Source of the DNA: a virus
Strand: one strand, 5' to 3'
Virus record (IMG/VR): IMGVR_UViG_3300047563_000463
Span: 1 to 43,673 of that record
Length of the DNA stretch: 43,673 bases
This document shows positions 1 through 6,633 of this stretch, one piece after another. Within the stretch, counting starts at the first letter, position 1. The number at the start of each line of letters is the position of its first letter. Under the pieces are notes generated by a model. The model worked only from the letters and a program-made list of their open reading frames with translations. It was not told the DNA's origin and ran no database searches. Position numbers and translations under genes: made by a program.

Positions 1-103
1 CTCCAAGATACATAGCTAAATTAGTGGCAGTCTCATTTTTCTCAATAAGTAAATTCTTTAAATAATGTTGAAATGTAGGATACTGATGAATAATATAAGG
101 CAT
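1..103 (-). CDS. N-terminal fragment of an unknown protein, cut by the window edge
   Basis: An open frame of 34 codons runs from an ATG at 103 to the left edge without a stop. A GAAGGG ribosome-binding site lies about 6 bases upstream of the ATG, so the start looks genuine. The peptide begins MPYIIHQYPTF and continues with a short amphipathic stretch ending in LAMYLG. That end loosely resembles the first helices of an XRE-type helix-turn-helix, but too little is visible to name a family. It follows nrdB on the same strand after about 36 bases and is probably co-transcribed with it. It does not look like the N-terminus of a ribonucleotide reductase alpha subunit. Confidence 0.55.
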   Translation of the reverse strand, partial: MPYIIHQYPTFQHYLKNLLIEKNETATNLAMYLG

Positions 104-139
104 AAGGGACCCTTCACTTTTATAGATTGCGTTGCTCTC

Positions 140-1123
140 TCACCAAGAGAGCCCCATACCCGATTGATACTCAATAACTCTTGATTCAAAAAAATTCTTT
201 TCTTTAGGCAAATCCATGATCTCATTCATCCATGGGAAAGGTGTCTGAGGTATGCCATAAACTGCTGGGAGATTAACACTTTCCAATCTACGATCTGCAA
301 TATACCGAATATAAGATTTAAAATTATCAATCGTCATCCCTAAAATATCTTTAGGTAAAGACTCTTTAATAAATTCATCTTCTAATTCTACAATTTTATG
401 GATATCTAAAGTAATACCAGCCTTTAACTCTTCAGTCCAAACCTCAGGATTTTCTTTTATAAATTGGTTTATAAGCTGTGTCCCAAATTTACAATGTAAG
501 CTTTCATCTCTTACAATGTACTCTAACTGCTCTGATGTCCCAACTAAAAGATTCCTTCTCTTAAAGTTCAAAAGGAGGACAAAAGCACTATAAAATTGCA
601 TACCCTCAAGCCCTAAGTAATAGGCACAGAGATTCCTTAAGAACTGACTCCTCCCTGCGACAGTATGCAAAGACTCAGATGAGGTCTTCAGATCAAGGAG
701 AAAAGATTCTTGATGATCATGTTTATTCTTTATCACTCCATTTTTTTTGAATTCAGAGAATATCAATTCCTGATCCATAGACAAAGATTCTACAATGTGA
801 GCGTAGCTCCAAGAATGAATAGACTCTTGGAAAGCTTGAGCACAGAAGTATTGTCGGCATTCAGGATTAGAAATCCCATTGTAGATACCTAGCCATAAAT
901 TGGTGGATACGAGCACATCTGTGTTAGCAAAAAAACTTAGAATCTTTTGAATTAAAAATTTCTCTTCCGGGGTTAAAGCATCTTTGCTTTTCCATTGTGC
1001 TATATCACTCCCCATAGAAATTTCTTGAGGTAGCCAATGGTTCTTACAAATATTCTTAAACTCTTCCCAAGCCCAAGGGTATTCAAATGGCATAAGTTGT
1101 GGACGATCATTATTGATTAACAT
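140..1123 (-). CDS. nrdB: Ribonucleoside-diphosphate reductase, class I beta (R2) subunit
   Basis: This is the radical-generating subunit of class I ribonucleotide reductase, which with an alpha subunit turns ribonucleotides into deoxyribonucleotides. Counting from a TTG five codons upstream, the metal ligands are D74, E105, H108, E178, E212 and H215. The radical tyrosine is Y112. The spacings D+31=E, E+3=H and H+4=Y match E. coli R2. The tyrosine separates it from chlamydial class Ic enzymes, which have Phe there. I chose the ATG at 1123 because an AAAGGGG site lies 5 bases upstream; the TTG at 1138 overlaps that site. The protein is then 327 residues, normal for the family. No alpha subunit is in the window, so it must be beyond the left edge or come from the host. 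With ThyX and Tmk it forms a dTTP-supply set. Confidence 0.95.
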   Translation of the reverse strand: MLINNDRPQLMPFEYPWAWEEFKNICKNHWLPQEISMGSDIAQWKSKDALTPEEKFLIQKILSFFANTDVLVSTNLWLGIYNGISNPECRQYFCAQAFQESIHSWSYAHIVESLSMDQELIFSEFKKNGVIKNKHDHQESFLLDLKTSSESLHTVAGRSQFLRNLCAYYLGLEGMQFYSAFVLLLNFKRRNLLVGTSEQLEYIVRDESLHCKFGTQLINQFIKENPEVWTEELKAGITLDIHKIVELEDEFIKESLPKDILGMTIDNFKSYIRYIADRRLESVNLPAVYGIPQTPFPWMNEIMDLPKEKNFFESRVIEYQSGMGLSW

Positions 1124-1158
1124 AGCAACCCCTTTCAAATCCTCAAAAATTTAAACGA

Positions 1159-1818
1159 TCAACCTCGAACCTGACTCAGGAAATCATCAATTTGCCCTGC
1201 ATCATAGAATCCGCTAGAGGAATGTTTACCTCCTCTCATCACCCGGATCTTCCTCACTCCAACTTCAACCGGTACTTCAAAATCATTCTCATCCGCACCA
1301 TAGGATCTTAGAATTTTAACAACCTCCTTGTTCCCAACTCTTAATGCTTCACTTAAAGGGTAAGCATCTTTGTTATCATCCTCATCCCTAGTCCCTGCAA
1401 ACCCAACCTCACAATACTCGCACAATGCTTTAATGATGCTTAGATCGGGGTTCTTTTTACCACAAAGATAAAGAAGAGTCTGATGGACAATTTCATCTTT
1501 TCTCTGACCACCTAATTTTAAAAATTGAAGAATCAAAGGCTTAATTTGGCGTTGCCCAGCTTCAAAGAAGGCGCTTTTTTGATTTTTTGTCCAATAACTA
1601 TCCTTTAATTTTAACTCTTTTAAAAAATCAATCCCTTCCACCGCATAAGGATTTGCACCTTTACTCAAAAGTTCTTGAATCGAATCTTTTATTTTTTCAT
1701 ATCCATTGTCCACATTTTCCAAAATAAGAAAATAGAAATTCATATCCAATTTAGCCTGGATTTCAGGCCTTACTTTCTTATTAGTCAATGAAACAAAAGA
1801 ACTTTTAGCACTTGACAT
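1159..1818 (-). CDS. Ankyrin-like repeat protein (219 aa)
   Basis: Residues from about 40 to 185 show degenerate ankyrin-type helix pairs. The clearest are IQELLSKGANPYA and the late EALRVGNKEVVKILRSYGAD, which has the V-x-x-L-L-x-x-G-A-D signature. Ankyrin repeats normally mediate protein-protein contacts, and no catalytic motif is seen. The C-terminal 30 residues are basic and Gly/Ser-rich and lack repeats. A GGGAGCGG site precedes the ATG. It is the most divergent member of the four-gene minus-strand ankyrin block and lies just upstream of nrdB. A 99-base AT-rich gap separates it from the previous ankyrin gene and may hold its own weak promoter. The function is unknown; interaction with a host or eukaryotic target is inference. 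Confidence 0.8.
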   Translation of the reverse strand: MSSAKSSFVSLTNKKVRPEIQAKLDMNFYFLILENVDNGYEKIKDSIQELLSKGANPYAVEGIDFLKELKLKDSYWTKNQKSAFFEAGQRQIKPLILQFLKLGGQRKDEIVHQTLLYLCGKKNPDLSIIKALCEYCEVGFAGTRDEDDNKDAYPLSEALRVGNKEVVKILRSYGADENDFEVPVEVGVRKIRVMRGGKHSSSGFYDAGQIDDFLSQVRG

Positions 1819-1917
1819 AGACCGCTCCCTTTTATTTAAACCGCTCTAAAAACCTATTTCTTAGAACTTCTAAACTGTAACAAATTCCATTTTGTTTATC
1901 AAATTTACCGTCAAATT

Positions 1918-2574
1918 CTATTCATCTCTTATTAGAGGCGCAAAATCCATCCTGAAACACTCATTTTCTGAATAGAGACCCTTGATTATTTCACCCACAT
2001 CCCCGCGACATGAGATCGCGGGAACGCCACGTCTACGAAGTAGAGTGAATAGTAACGATCCACTATTTATCCCATTATCATTACGAGCTTCAAGTTTAGC
2101 TCCTTTGAGATATAATAAATCTAAAAATTCAAAATCCGAGGGATTCCAGATACGGCGGTCTTCTTCTAACATAGCCATTAGTAAAAGATGAAGCGGTGTA
2201 TTCCCATCATAATCAAATGAATTTATATCAATTCCGGAAGATAATAAATATTCAACTTGGTGGAATTGAATTGAAGTAGCTGCATAGTGTAAAAGGTTTT
2301 GACCTTTTTGATTCTTTATTTTTTTTACTTCTATTTTAAATTTTTCCTTAATTGCATCAAAGAGATAACTTCTTTCCTCACATAAGCAATAAAATAAAAG
2401 ACGGCTATCTAAAAATTTACACTTATCAAATAATCTTAAGATTTCCCCCCTACGATTATTTGATATACATTCTAAAAGATCTTGAAATTCTTTTTCCGAA
2501 TCTTTTTGGGCATTTAGACCTGCAGGCCCTTCAGTATTTTCAAGGATGGTAATCGTTCCCTCATAACTATACAT
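1918..2574 (-). CDS. Ankyrin repeat protein (218 aa)
   Basis: Canonical ankyrin motifs are visible at about residues 90-170: NLLHYAATSIQFHQVEYLL, then NTPLHLLLMAM, then LLYLKGAKLEARNDNG. The N-terminal 80 residues are helical and do not fit the consensus well. No signal peptide, membrane segment or enzyme motif is visible. An AGGAG site lies 8 bases before the ATG at 2574, inside the end of the preceding ankyrin gene, whose stop is 3 bases away. The two genes are therefore likely translationally coupled. It belongs to the four-gene ankyrin operon expressed from the promoter at 4092-4118. Confidence 0.85.
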   Translation of the reverse strand: MYSYEGTITILENTEGPAGLNAQKDSEKEFQDLLECISNNRRGEILRLFDKCKFLDSRLLFYCLCEERSYLFDAIKEKFKIEVKKIKNQKGQNLLHYAATSIQFHQVEYLLSSGIDINSFDYDGNTPLHLLLMAMLEEDRRIWNPSDFEFLDLLYLKGAKLEARNDNGINSGSLLFTLLRRRGVPAISCRGDVGEIIKGLYSENECFRMDFAPLIRDE

Positions 2575-2577
2575 TTT

Positions 2578-3210
2578 TTAAACTCCTAAAATTGAATGAG
2601 TTGATTGTGTTTTTGACGGAATACGGCCTCTCTGGATGCAGGCTCTAATCTCTGGGTCTTTTGCAAGATCAAGAGCTGTTTCACCTCCAAGGTTTTCTAT
2701 AGCTGTATTAGCCCCCAATTGAATTAGTGTTCGAACTGGACTTATTCCGTATCCATATAGAGCAGCTATATGTAACGGTGTATTTCCTTTGTAATTTTGA
2801 CTATCAATATCCGCACCAGAACGAACTAGTAATTTCATATTTCCTGGACAGCTATATAGAGCTGCTTTATGTAAGCAAGTATCACCATAAGAATTTTTTA
2901 CATTAGGGTCAGCCCCATTCTCTAAAAGCAGAGTCATTATTGAATCTGATAGCAAAGTATGGAACAAAGATGTGCAATCCAAAAAATCAACTTTATAATT
3001 TACATCAGCTCCGGATTTAATCAGAAGCTCAAGAATATCTAAATCCCGATAAAATCTGTATTTATGGGAGTATAAGTACGATGCTAAATATAAGGGAGTC
3101 CACCCTGAAACCTCTATATAATTTACGTTCACTCCCGATTGAATTAAGGACTTAACTAACTCCAAATCTGAGCTCTTAATTGCATCAAAAATACTTAAAT
3201 GTTTAATCAT
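2578..3210 (-). CDS. Ankyrin repeat protein (210 aa)
   Basis: Five to six ankyrin repeats cover nearly the whole protein. Visible units include GWTPLYLASYLYSH, DILELLIKSGADVNYK, GDTCLHKAALYS and NTPLHIAALYGYG, ending with GETALDLAKDPEIRACI. The N-terminus MIKHLSIFDAIKSSDLELVK aligns with that of the next ankyrin gene upstream (MLKDLTIFYAIQNDDLNTVK), so the two are recent paralogues. An AAGGA site precedes the ATG. No other domain is present. It is a repeat-only protein, probably cytosolic and acting by binding another protein; the target is unknown. Confidence 0.9.
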   Translation of the reverse strand: MIKHLSIFDAIKSSDLELVKSLIQSGVNVNYIEVSGWTPLYLASYLYSHKYRFYRDLDILELLIKSGADVNYKVDFLDCTSLFHTLLSDSIMTLLLENGADPNVKNSYGDTCLHKAALYSCPGNMKLLVRSGADIDSQNYKGNTPLHIAALYGYGISPVRTLIQLGANTAIENLGGETALDLAKDPEIRACIQRGRIPSKTQSTHSILGV

Positions 3211-3231
3211 GTAACAATCCTTTTTTCAAAA

Positions 3232-4026
3232 TTAAGTGGAAGGTACACTATGGCTTAGTATAAGCCTTCTCACCTCTTCATCCTTTGTGTAGTCCAAAGC
3301 TGTTTTACCTTCAAGGTCTTTTATAGTTGTATCAGCCCCAGATTCAATTAAAAATTTTGCAATAGTTAAATCTTTATAATATAACGCCATTACTAGGGGA
3401 GTGAAATTATAAAATTGTAAAGCATTTAAATCTGCCCCCTTTTCAACTAAAAATCTTACAGTACTTAAATCACCGCATTCAACAGCCTTATGCAAAGGGG
3501 TAAAATTTATATTGTCCTTGATATTTATGTCAGCCCCTAATTCAATTAATTTTTGAGCTATATTTAGTAACTTCAATATACAAGCTTTTGCTAAAGCTGA
3601 AGATCCTCCTACTGAACCTCGAAAATTAATATCCGCGCCATAACGGACGAGTAACTCAATCATTGGTAAGTTTTTATTCCAAACTGCCTCCAATAAGCAA
3701 GTTTTACCCCAATAGTCTCCTATATTAGGGTTCGCACCTTTATTTAGAAGTATCCTTACATGATCGAAATTATTTTGCATTATAGCTTTTAACAAAGGAG
3801 TTTCCCCGTAAGTTGTTTTACACTCTACATCAAAGCCTGACTCGATCAAAAATTCTAGTATTTCAGTATTATTTCTATTAAGTACTGAAAAATGAAGAAG
3901 TCCCCACCTCCCTGTTCCTTCCGCTCTTAGGTTTATGAAGAAGTCTTTTTGTTTTTTAATTAAAGACTTTACTGTATTTAAATCATCGTTTTGAATTGCA
4001 TAAAAAATAGTTAAATCTTTAAGCAT
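3232..4026 (-). CDS. Ankyrin repeat protein (264 aa), first gene of the ankyrin operon
   Basis: Seven or eight ankyrin repeats in tandem make up the whole protein. Examples are GLLHFSVLNRNNTEILEFLI, GETPLLKAIMQNNFDHVRIL, FTPLHKAVECGDLSTVRFLV and the last unit GKTALDYTKDEEVRRLIL. I moved the start from the in-frame codon at 4089 to the ATG at 4026. Three things support this: a GGAG site lies upstream, the N-terminus then aligns with the neighbouring paralogue, and the promoter at 4092-4118 would start transcription near 4085, downstream of 4089. It is the first gene of the four-gene ankyrin unit. Confidence 0.9.
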   Translation of the reverse strand: MLKDLTIFYAIQNDDLNTVKSLIKKQKDFFINLRAEGTGRWGLLHFSVLNRNNTEILEFLIESGFDVECKTTYGETPLLKAIMQNNFDHVRILLNKGANPNIGDYWGKTCLLEAVWNKNLPMIELLVRYGADINFRGSVGGSSALAKACILKLLNIAQKLIELGADINIKDNINFTPLHKAVECGDLSTVRFLVEKGADLNALQFYNFTPLVMALYYKDLTIAKFLIESGADTTIKDLEGKTALDYTKDEEVRRLILSHSVPST

Positions 4027-4091
4027 GTAACAAAGCTCCACTAAATTATGAATCGCGACTAATAGAACCATCCTATTAATCTTAAACATAA

Positions 4092-4118
4092 ATTATAAGG
4101 AGTAGGAAAATATGTCAA
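4092..4118 (-). promoter_or_regulatory. Sigma70-type promoter of the minus-strand ankyrin operon
   Basis: On the minus strand TTGACA (4118-4113) is followed by TATAAT (4097-4092) with a 15-base spacer, or by TAATTT with a 17-base spacer. Both hexamers are at full consensus in the first reading, though the spacer is short. It lies just downstream of a terminator and about 65 bases upstream of the chosen ATG at 4026, so it would start a separate ankyrin transcript. Confidence 0.6.
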
Positions 4119-4168
4119 GTTTTGTAAGATATAATTTTGACGCGTAGGAAAATTTGGATTTTAGGTAT

Positions 4169-4223
4169 AAAAAAAACCCCGGTATCTGATCACTGAGATT
4201 TCTCAGGGGAAGAAAATCCGGGG
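4169..4223 (-). terminator. Rho-independent terminator behind the tmk/membrane-protein unit
   Basis: The minus strand reads CCCCGG, a loop containing an inner CTGAG/CTCAG hairpin, then CCGGGG followed directly by eight T residues (opposite A 4169-4176). The outer 6-bp stem is perfect. It lies about 60 bases after the stop of the small membrane-protein gene and ends that transcription unit just before the ankyrin operon promoter. Confidence 0.8.
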
Positions 4224-4280
4224 CGTCTAATCAAAAAGTTTAGTTTTTTGATCTCAGTTGTCAACCATGTTTCCCCTTTA

Positions 4281-4661
4281 TTAAAAAAAAGTTTTAAATT
4301 TAAAGATAAACCCCATAAGAGAATAAAAAGTTAATCCAACTCCTACCACCCCCCACATAATCCCTAGAGCTAAGATTAGGGATACGATCAAATAGAAAAC
4401 AAACTTAAATACAGCTTTGAGCAATCTAAATCTCACGGGGGGTATGTATTCAAACGTAGAGGCCGTCGACGACGAAACAGAGCGCGCTGGCGTAATAGAC
4501 GGGGAAGGTGAAGGAGAGGGCATGGTATAACGTCTCACTCTTCGAGTATCTCGGTTTTGAGGCCTTCCAAGATTAGGTCTTCGAATATCCCGTGAATGGT
4601 CCAACCGGTGATTGTGAACTGTTGGATTTAAAAAATGAAAATGGTAATTAGAATCAACCAT
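4281..4661 (-). CDS. Small membrane protein with a disordered N-terminus (126 aa)
   Basis: The first 70 or so residues are polar and rich in Arg, Asn, Pro and Ser, including a run SPSPSPS, and look disordered. Residues about 80-126 hold two hydrophobic segments, FVFYLIVSLILALGIMWGVV and VGLTFYSLMGFIFKF, so the C-terminal third is probably membrane-embedded with the tail in the cytosol. An AGAGGA site lies upstream of the ATG. It follows tmk by 125 bases and is closed by the terminator at 4169-4223. I do not recognise a family. A holin role cannot be excluded, but it sits away from the lysis genes. Confidence 0.75.
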   Translation of the reverse strand: MVDSNYHFHFLNPTVHNHRLDHSRDIRRPNLGRPQNRDTRRVRRYTMPSPSPSPSITPARSVSSSTASTFEYIPPVRFRLLKAVFKFVFYLIVSLILALGIMWGVVGVGLTFYSLMGFIFKFKTFF

Positions 4662-4698
4662 AAAATCCTCTTGATAGGATGTAGATTTCTATTTAGTG

Positions 4699-4752
4699 GA
4701 GCTGCCTAGACACAGCTCATCTCGGTAGGTTTAATCTAAATAATAGATTATA
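4699..4752 (-). promoter_or_regulatory. Leader region with a -10-like box and a hairpin before the small membrane-protein gene
   Basis: On the minus strand a perfect TATAAT (4752-4747) is followed about 30 bases later by the perfect hairpin GAGCTG-8 bases-CAGCTC (4718-4699). No good -35 box is visible, so promoter activity is uncertain. The hairpin would lie in the leader RNA, about 40 bases before the start codon. Confidence 0.35.
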
Positions 4753-4786
4753 TAAGCATATCATATAAATTATAAAAAGTCTTCTA

Positions 4787-5470
4787 TCAAAGCAGTTTGA
4801 TCATACCTTTTTCAGGATAAACTCTTTCGGATTCCCAGAGATTAACCAATTTATCCGAAATTTCATCCGGAGTCCCTTCTGCATCTACCAAAATTCTTCG
4901 AGGTTTCTTTCCATTAGGGAGTGCTAATCTCCTCATAACGAGCTTCAAATAAGCTTTAGATAGAGTTCTATGTTTATGAATGTCGAAAGGGGTAAGAGCT
5001 CCATCTCTTTTCTGTAATCGGCTTGCTGCAGTCTCTGAACTGCACGTTAAAATAAATGTGAGATTGGGAGTCAAAAGATTGCAGCAAAACTGATTAATAG
5101 CTGAAAATCTGAACTTAGGAAATTTCTCATATCGAACTTGGTAAGCGTATCCACTATCCAACCAGCGATCAACAACCAGCCATTTTAGATTTTTAGTCTC
5201 AGTATTTGCTTGACCTAGTACGTGGGGCCATAAAATCTCTTCGGCTAAAATACAACGATGCAAAGCAAAGAAATGCGCTTTGACAAGGGAGCTAGCATTA
5301 GTAAGTTTCCGTGGCAACTGTTTTGAGGCTACAGAACTAATATCAATACCTCGAATTGCCAATTTTTTGACAAACAATTCCAAGACTGTGGTTTTTCCAG
5401 CACCATCAGGCCCTTCAATAACCACCCATGGTTGGCACATCCATGCTTCGGGCTCTCCATACAATGGCAT
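4787..5470 (-). CDS. tmk: Thymidylate kinase
   Basis: It phosphorylates dTMP to dTDP with ATP, the step after thymidylate synthase. The P-loop GPDGAGKT is at residues 20-27. The thymidylate-kinase DR motif is at D101-R102, followed by the S-x-Y-A-Y-Q segment (S106-Q111) that contacts the thymine. A later SRLQKRDG segment fits the LID region. The 227-residue length is normal. An AAGGGG site lies upstream of the ATG, and a promoter candidate (5533-5561) lies about 60 bases before it. The metabolic partners thyX and nrdB are also in this window. A broader deoxynucleoside monophosphate kinase role is possible, but the DRW..S.YAYQ motif favours dTMP. Confidence 0.9.
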   Translation of the reverse strand: MPLYGEPEAWMCQPWVVIEGPDGAGKTTVLELFVKKLAIRGIDISSVASKQLPRKLTNASSLVKAHFFALHRCILAEEILWPHVLGQANTETKNLKWLVVDRWLDSGYAYQVRYEKFPKFRFSAINQFCCNLLTPNLTFILTCSSETAASRLQKRDGALTPFDIHKHRTLSKAYLKLVMRRLALPNGKKPRRILVDAEGTPDEISDKLVNLWESERVYPEKGMIKLL

Positions 5471-5532
5471 TTTTTACAACCCCTTCTATAAAAAAATAAA
5501 AACTAGGAGCCATAGAAATTTATGGCCCATAG

Positions 5533-5561
5533 AGTGTACTTAAAATAGTCAAAATTGACAA
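5533..5561 (-). promoter_or_regulatory. Promoter candidate for tmk
   Basis: The minus strand has TTGTCA (5561-5556), a 17-base spacer and TACACT (5538-5533), matching 5/6 and 4/6 consensus positions. Transcription would start about 55-60 bases before the tmk ATG. A small palindrome CCATA-GAAATT-TATGG (5513-5528) falls near the start point and could be an operator. Confidence 0.45.
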
Positions 5562-5590
5562 ATTTTTGAAACTAAAAGAACAGTAGGCAC

Positions 5591-5614
5591 CACACGCCCC
5601 TTTACACACGCCCC
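5591..5614. repeat. Direct repeat of CACACGCCCC
   Basis: The decamer CACACGCCCC occurs at 5591-5600 and again at 5605-5614. These are GC-rich words in an AT-rich intergenic region, upstream of the tmk promoter candidate. They could be a protein-binding site; nothing more can be said. Confidence 0.4.
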
Positions 5615-5633
5615 CTTGGATCTAGATCAAGAT

Positions 5634-5702
5634 CGAAGCCCCCGAAGGGGGTTTCGAGCGAAGATCAACAAGGATAAAAGCTCAATACCAGCTTTAAGAT
5701 CC
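5634..5702. other. Two adjacent strong hairpins in the gene-free control region
   Basis: Hairpin one (5634-5656) is CGAAGCCCCC-GAA-GGGGGTTTCG, a 10-bp stem with one G-T pair and a three-base loop. Hairpin two (5672-5702) is AAAGCT-7 bases-AGCTTT with an outer GGAT/ATCC pair. Neither is followed by a T-run on either strand, so they are not typical terminators. They precede the 105-bp inverted-repeat element and may form one structured RNA with it. Confidence 0.5.
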
Positions 5703-5712
5703 TATTCGACCA

Positions 5713-5817
5713 GCTGTCTGAAGCTTGAAAAATAGCCGGTAGTGGAGTGCATGAAGGCGAATGTAATGAGCCGAAGGAACGCAACGAAGGCGTCATTTTT
5801 TCAAGCTGGAAGACAGC
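5713..5817. repeat. 105-bp inverted-repeat element (MITE-like, or structured RNA)
   Basis: The ends are imperfect inverted repeats. GCTGTCT plus AGCTTGAAAAAT at 5713-5733 pair with ATTTTTTCAAGCT plus AGACAGC at 5795-5817. Nineteen bases pair, interrupted by a small internal loop and one bulge. The roughly 60-base centre is clearly more GC-rich than the surroundings and holds its own small ACGC/GCGT hairpin. A 62-codon minus-strand frame crosses it but has no ribosome-binding site. The form suits a short palindromic mobile repeat or a folded RNA. No target-site duplication is evident. Confidence 0.45.
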
Positions 5818-5919
5818 GTTCCTGTATCTTACTTCATCAATCACACAATCCATGATCTAAAAAATATAGGTTAAAGGTTTTTTTTAATATCCTATATTCA
5901 AGATCGGCGCAAACACTAA

Positions 5920-5950
5920 TTCAAGCATCCAGGTTCCCTGTATCCTTGAA
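5920..5950. promoter_or_regulatory. Operator-like imperfect palindrome
   Basis: TTCAAGCATCCAGG (5920-5933), a TTC spacer and CCTGTATCCTTGAA (5937-5950) form a palindrome matching at 12 of 14 positions. It lies just downstream of the start expected for the leftward promoter at 5961-5989, where a repressor dimer or an RNA hairpin could act. Confidence 0.45.
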
Positions 5951-5960
5951 TCGGATCCAG

Positions 5961-5989
5961 AAAATATCATATTTTGATAGTTTTGTCAA
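5961..5989 (-). promoter_or_regulatory. Leftward promoter of the divergent pair
   Basis: The minus strand has a consensus TTGACA (5989-5984), a 17-base spacer and TATTTT (5966-5961). The spacer contains CTATCAAAA, the motif also found next to the rightward promoter. The nearest downstream gene is tmk, so the promoter either drives a long structured leader or an unannotated RNA. Confidence 0.5.
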
Positions 5990-6060
5990 TAGTTATTTTT
6001 TTATAGGTATGAGTTGTATATTTTTAAATTCAGGTAACTAAAAATAATTGACTATCAAAA
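5972..6060. promoter_or_regulatory. Shared inverted motif TTTTGATAG / CTATCAAAA at both divergent promoters
   Basis: TTTTGATAG occurs at 5972-5980 inside the leftward promoter spacer. Its exact complement CTATCAAAA occurs at 6052-6060, immediately before the rightward -35 box. In both cases the motif is close to TTGAC on the strand of its promoter. One regulator binding both copies could co-regulate the two directions. Confidence 0.4.
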
Positions 6061-6061
6061 C

Positions 6062-6090
6062 TTGACAAGGTTTTATTGCCTCTGTAGTGT
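6062..6090 (+). promoter_or_regulatory. Rightward promoter of the ankyrin/NTPase cassette
   Basis: A consensus TTGACA (6062-6067) is followed after 17 bases by TAGTGT (6085-6090). Transcription would start near 6097, about 58 bases before the chosen ATG at 6155. No further strong promoter was noticed before 10.8 kb, so it may drive the whole plus-strand cassette. Confidence 0.5.
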
Positions 6091-6154
6091 GTTTTATAGG
6101 TTCTAGGGAGGGGTTCCCTTGATCCGAAAGGGTTATCAAGAAAGGGTTGTTAGA

Positions 6155-6601
6155 ATGAACGAGTTCTCCAGTAAAGCGTTAGAAAAATTATTTATGGATT
6201 TGAATCATTCATTAACTTTCGGAGATGTTAGCCTGATGGAAAGTTGCCTAGAACGGGGGTTTCCGATTAATGCCCACTACTGGAATGGAACTGCGCTTTA
6301 TCATGCAGCTTCAAAGGGTCGGTTAGAACTTTGCAAATACTTATTGAGCAAAGGTGCGGATTCTGAAATTCACGGAAGTGATTCTGCACCTACCATGTTT
6401 GTTAGAACACCTTATCAAGTGGCTTATGAGAAAGGGTATACAAGTATTTGTGTACTCATCAGAGCTCACCAAAGACAACGAATTAAAGATATGAAGGCTG
6501 AATGGATTAAGGCTAGAGAAGATTTAGAAGATTTGGAATTAAGGGAGACGCACAGCCCCAGGGGCCACCGGGTCGAAGAAGCTTCTAAATTCCTGCCCTA
6601 A
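6155..6601 (+). CDS. Ankyrin repeat protein (148 aa), first gene of the plus-strand cassette
   Basis: Two to three ankyrin repeats are visible. The core GTALYHAASKGRLELCKYLL is followed by SKGADSEIHG, and then a charged C-terminal tail (residues about 110-148) lacking repeats. I chose the ATG at 6155 over an in-frame TTG at 6119. An AAAGGG site lies 8 bases before the ATG, and its N-terminus matches the next gene (FMDLNHSLTFGD versus FIDMNCVVTSGD). The two proteins are tandem duplicates. Short ankyrin proteins like this have too few repeats for a large scaffold and probably bind a single partner, which is unknown. Confidence 0.85.
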   Translation: MNEFSSKALEKLFMDLNHSLTFGDVSLMESCLERGFPINAHYWNGTALYHAASKGRLELCKYLLSKGADSEIHGSDSAPTMFVRTPYQVAYEKGYTSICVLIRAHQRQRIKDMKAEWIKAREDLEDLELRETHSPRGHRVEEASKFLP

Positions 6602-6633
6602 CAACTGCTCGAATTAGTTAAGGAGTTACAATC

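Larger units (their letters stand above)
5471..6154. other. Gene-free divergent control region
   Basis: No convincing gene lies between the tmk start and the first plus-strand ankyrin start. In order, the region holds the tmk promoter, a direct repeat, two hairpins, the 105-bp inverted-repeat element, an AATATAGG/CCTATATT palindrome (5863-5898), a 31-bp operator-like palindrome (5920-5950) and two divergent promoters near 5961-6090. A transcript from the leftward promoter would run through all the hairpins before reaching tmk, giving a leader of about 480 bases. Confidence 0.6.

Noticed and set aside
710-892. 60-codon plus-strand frame inside nrdB
   Set aside because: It is antisense to a gene with all catalytic residues conserved, so it is a shadow frame.
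4027-4089. Longer N-terminus for the first ankyrin gene, starting at 4089
   Set aside because: The predicted transcription start near 4085 lies inside it, and the ATG at 4026 has a ribosome-binding site and aligns with the paralogue.
5634-5656. Rho-independent terminator at the GC-rich hairpin
   Set aside because: The stem is strong but no T-run follows on either strand, so it was listed only as a hairpin.
5665-5853. 62-codon minus-strand open frame across the hairpin region
   Set aside because: There is no ribosome-binding site, and the frame runs through the inverted repeats and the GC-rich hairpin. It is better explained as a by-product of the structured element.
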